This document shows, piece after piece, positions 62,454 to 64,000 of a DNA stretch of 64,000 nucleotides. The DNA comes from Tetrahymena elliotti 4EA (lineage: Eukaryota; Ciliophora; Oligohymenophorea; Hymenostomatida; Tetrahymenidae), in NCBI GenBank assembly GCA_000231825.2, contig JH720305.1, positions 750,160-814,159 of the forward strand. The letters run 5' to 3'. The notes beneath the pieces were generated by a model, which worked only from the letters and a program-made list of their open reading frames with translations, was not told the origin of the DNA and did no database searches. Position 1 is the first letter of the stretch; the number at the start of each line of letters is the position of its first letter. A program made the translations under genes and the position numbers.

Positions 62454-63767
62454 ATGGCTAGAAAGAAAAACTAAAAAGCTTAAGCAAAGCAGAACAAAAA
62501 GACCTAAAAAAATATTAAATAGATCCAAGATGAAGATGAGGAGGTCGAAAGTTAAGATGGAGATAAATCAGAATAAGATAAAAACGCAAAATCGAAAAAA
62601 ACAAATAGCAAAAAAAAATCAAATGACACTTTGAATCTTTCAAGCAGCAAAATTGAGATATTAAAAAAGAAAATTAAAAGAACCATGTCTAATTTGAGTG
62701 AAAAAGCAAATAACGATGAAATGGAGGCTGAAAAGATTGATTCCACAATATAAGATAATGTTATTACATATGAGTTAGATCCCACTGAGAAAGAAATAAC
62801 AATAAAGATATAGAAAAGATAATACAAATTCAATACTACATCAGAATATGTTAAAGAAAATAATAGTTTAATTGACTTCATTGATAAAATAGAAGAATAT
62901 TTTGAGCTAATGAAAAAGAAGGAGCTCAGAAAAGACAATAATATACAAAAGCTAACTAATCATTATTAATTTACAGCTTTGGAGTATTATTTAATGAAAT
63001 CTTTTGATGAAATTGATGCAAAAGAAAAGAAAATTGATAATCCTCACTAAGAAGATGAAAAATGTTGTATCTGTCAATTTGAATTATATGATGACATAAA
63101 AGGTTATAAGCCAGAAGATTTTAAAAGTCAGCTTTAGAATGATTAAGATTCAGATGCTATTGGATTGATTGATTGTGATGGTCACTATTTCCATAAAGAA
63201 TGTTTAAAAATGATGATATAATCAACATATATTAAATGTCCTATCTGCTCTAAAATTTATGGTGTTATGACTGGTAAATTTAAGAATTATTATTAGTTTT
63301 TTTTAATTATTTGTAATAAATAAAATTTATTAGGAGATTAACCAGATGGTGATATGACTATTGAAATAATAAAAAGTAAATGTGATGGATTTAAATGTAA
63401 AACAATAGTTATAAATTATAATATGCATGGCGGAAATATAAATGGTAAACACATTCCAGGAACATGGAGAACAGCTTATTTACCAGATAATGAGGAAGGT
63501 AGAGAAGTCAGGGATTTATTGAAAATTGCATTTGATAGAAAATTGATATTTACTATTGGCAGAAGTGTAACAACTGGACTTGATAACTAAATTGTTTGGA
63601 ATGGAATTCATCATAAAACTAATTTGTCAGGAGGTAAAATTTATTTTTGTAAGTGTTTAAATTATTAACAATTATACATATAAAAAGGTGCTGCATACTT
63701 TGGTTATCCAGACCCCACTTACTTCAATAGAGTTAAATAGGAATTAGCTTTAAAAGGAGTTAGATGA
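62454..63767 (+). CDS. Deltex-type E3 ubiquitin ligase (RING-H2 plus DTC domain)
   Basis: Three exons (62454-63273, 63334-63633, 63688-63767) join in phase to 399 residues. Residues 1-200 are Lys/Gln/Glu-rich and probably disordered or coiled. A RING-H2 finger occupies 204-265 with Cys204, Cys207, Cys241, His244, His247, Cys250, Cys262 and Cys265. The Deltex C-terminal (DTC) domain follows directly: DQPDGDMTIEI, CKTIVINYNMHGG, HIPGTWRTAYLPDN, LIFTIGRSVTTG, WNGIHHKTNLSGG and YFGYPDPTYFNRVKQEL, very close to human DTX proteins. Deltex ligases pass ubiquitin from an E2, and the RING-DTC unit can modify ADP-ribose or nucleic-acid ends. The WWE domains of animal DTX1/2/4 are absent. The start ATG (MARKKNQKAQAKQ) is the first in frame. 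RING-DTC identity is secure. Confidence 0.95.
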
Positions 63768-64000
63768 TTAAAAGCATTTAGCTTAATATAAATTCAATAA
63801 TTTTATAAAGAATTTCACTAAATAAATTAAAATTTTATATAAAAAATTTAAATCATTTAAAAAATTATAAATAATATATTTATTTTACCTTGCAAAATTA
63901 ATAATTCTTGTTGCTATTTGGTACTGTAGTTTAATTATTTTCTTAAAAGTTTATATTTAAATATATTTTTGCATACAGAATAAAGAATTAACAATATTTG
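63768..64000. other. Right-edge intergenic DNA
   Basis: AT-rich sequence downstream of the Deltex-type gene. No feature. Confidence 0.7.

Noticed and set aside
62446..62938. A Lys/Arg-rich plus frame and a Ser/Leu/Phe-rich minus frame over the Deltex N-terminus
   Set aside because: Both are out-of-frame readings of the Lys-rich N-terminal part of the Deltex-type gene.

Overview
The window looks like nuclear DNA of a ciliate close to Tetrahymena. It is extremely AT-rich. Almost every reading frame with recognisable protein similarity stays open only if TAA and TAG are read as Gln and TGA is the sole stop. Introns are small GT-AG introns (mostly about 50-180 nt), and genes sit 0.5-3 kb apart on both strands. 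An IFT70 gene, i.e. cilia, fits. No telomeric repeat or convincing chromosome-breakage motif was seen. One 100-N scaffold gap lies inside an intron at 1135-1234.

Left part (1-32.7 kb), mostly conserved housekeeping genes: IFT70/TTC30 (cut off at the left edge), a SIRT6/7-type sirtuin, a protein with an MRP-like five-helix TMD0 joined to a PX domain, the Golgi membrane protein YIP1/YIPF5, a kynurenine/cysteine-conjugate aminotransferase, a FAAH-type amidase with a membrane anchor, and a bacterial-type peptidyl-tRNA hydrolase. About 8 kb between 19.9 and 27.9 kb carries no gene I can support.

Middle part (33-53.5 kb), the accessory-looking region: one intact tRNA-Asp(GUC) flanked by two decayed copies, then two small families of multi-pass membrane proteins that I cannot match to a known family. 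Family 1 (34.5, 36.8 and 51.6 kb, plus strand) has about seven hydrophobic helices, a shared QNQGIF-type motif and one intron at the same place and phase. Family 2 (41.1, 45.5 and 48.7 kb, minus strand) has nine or more helices, a shared cytosolic tail and one short phase-0 intron near the N-terminus. A divergent importin-alpha-like ARM protein and an MGST3-like MAPEG protein lie among them.

Right part (54.5-64 kb): a large 12-exon Gln-rich protein with a possible GNAT-like acetyltransferase region, a mitochondrial-type J-domain protein with a C-terminal membrane anchor, and a Deltex-type RING-H2/DTC E3 ubiquitin ligase.

All exon models were built by hand from splice consensus, phase agreement and remembered family similarity; no alignment or database search was run. 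Functions of the two membrane families and the small orphan ORFs are unknown. There is no operon-like logic; genes are independent transcription units, and the only sign of local evolution is tandem duplication of the tRNA and the membrane-protein genes.
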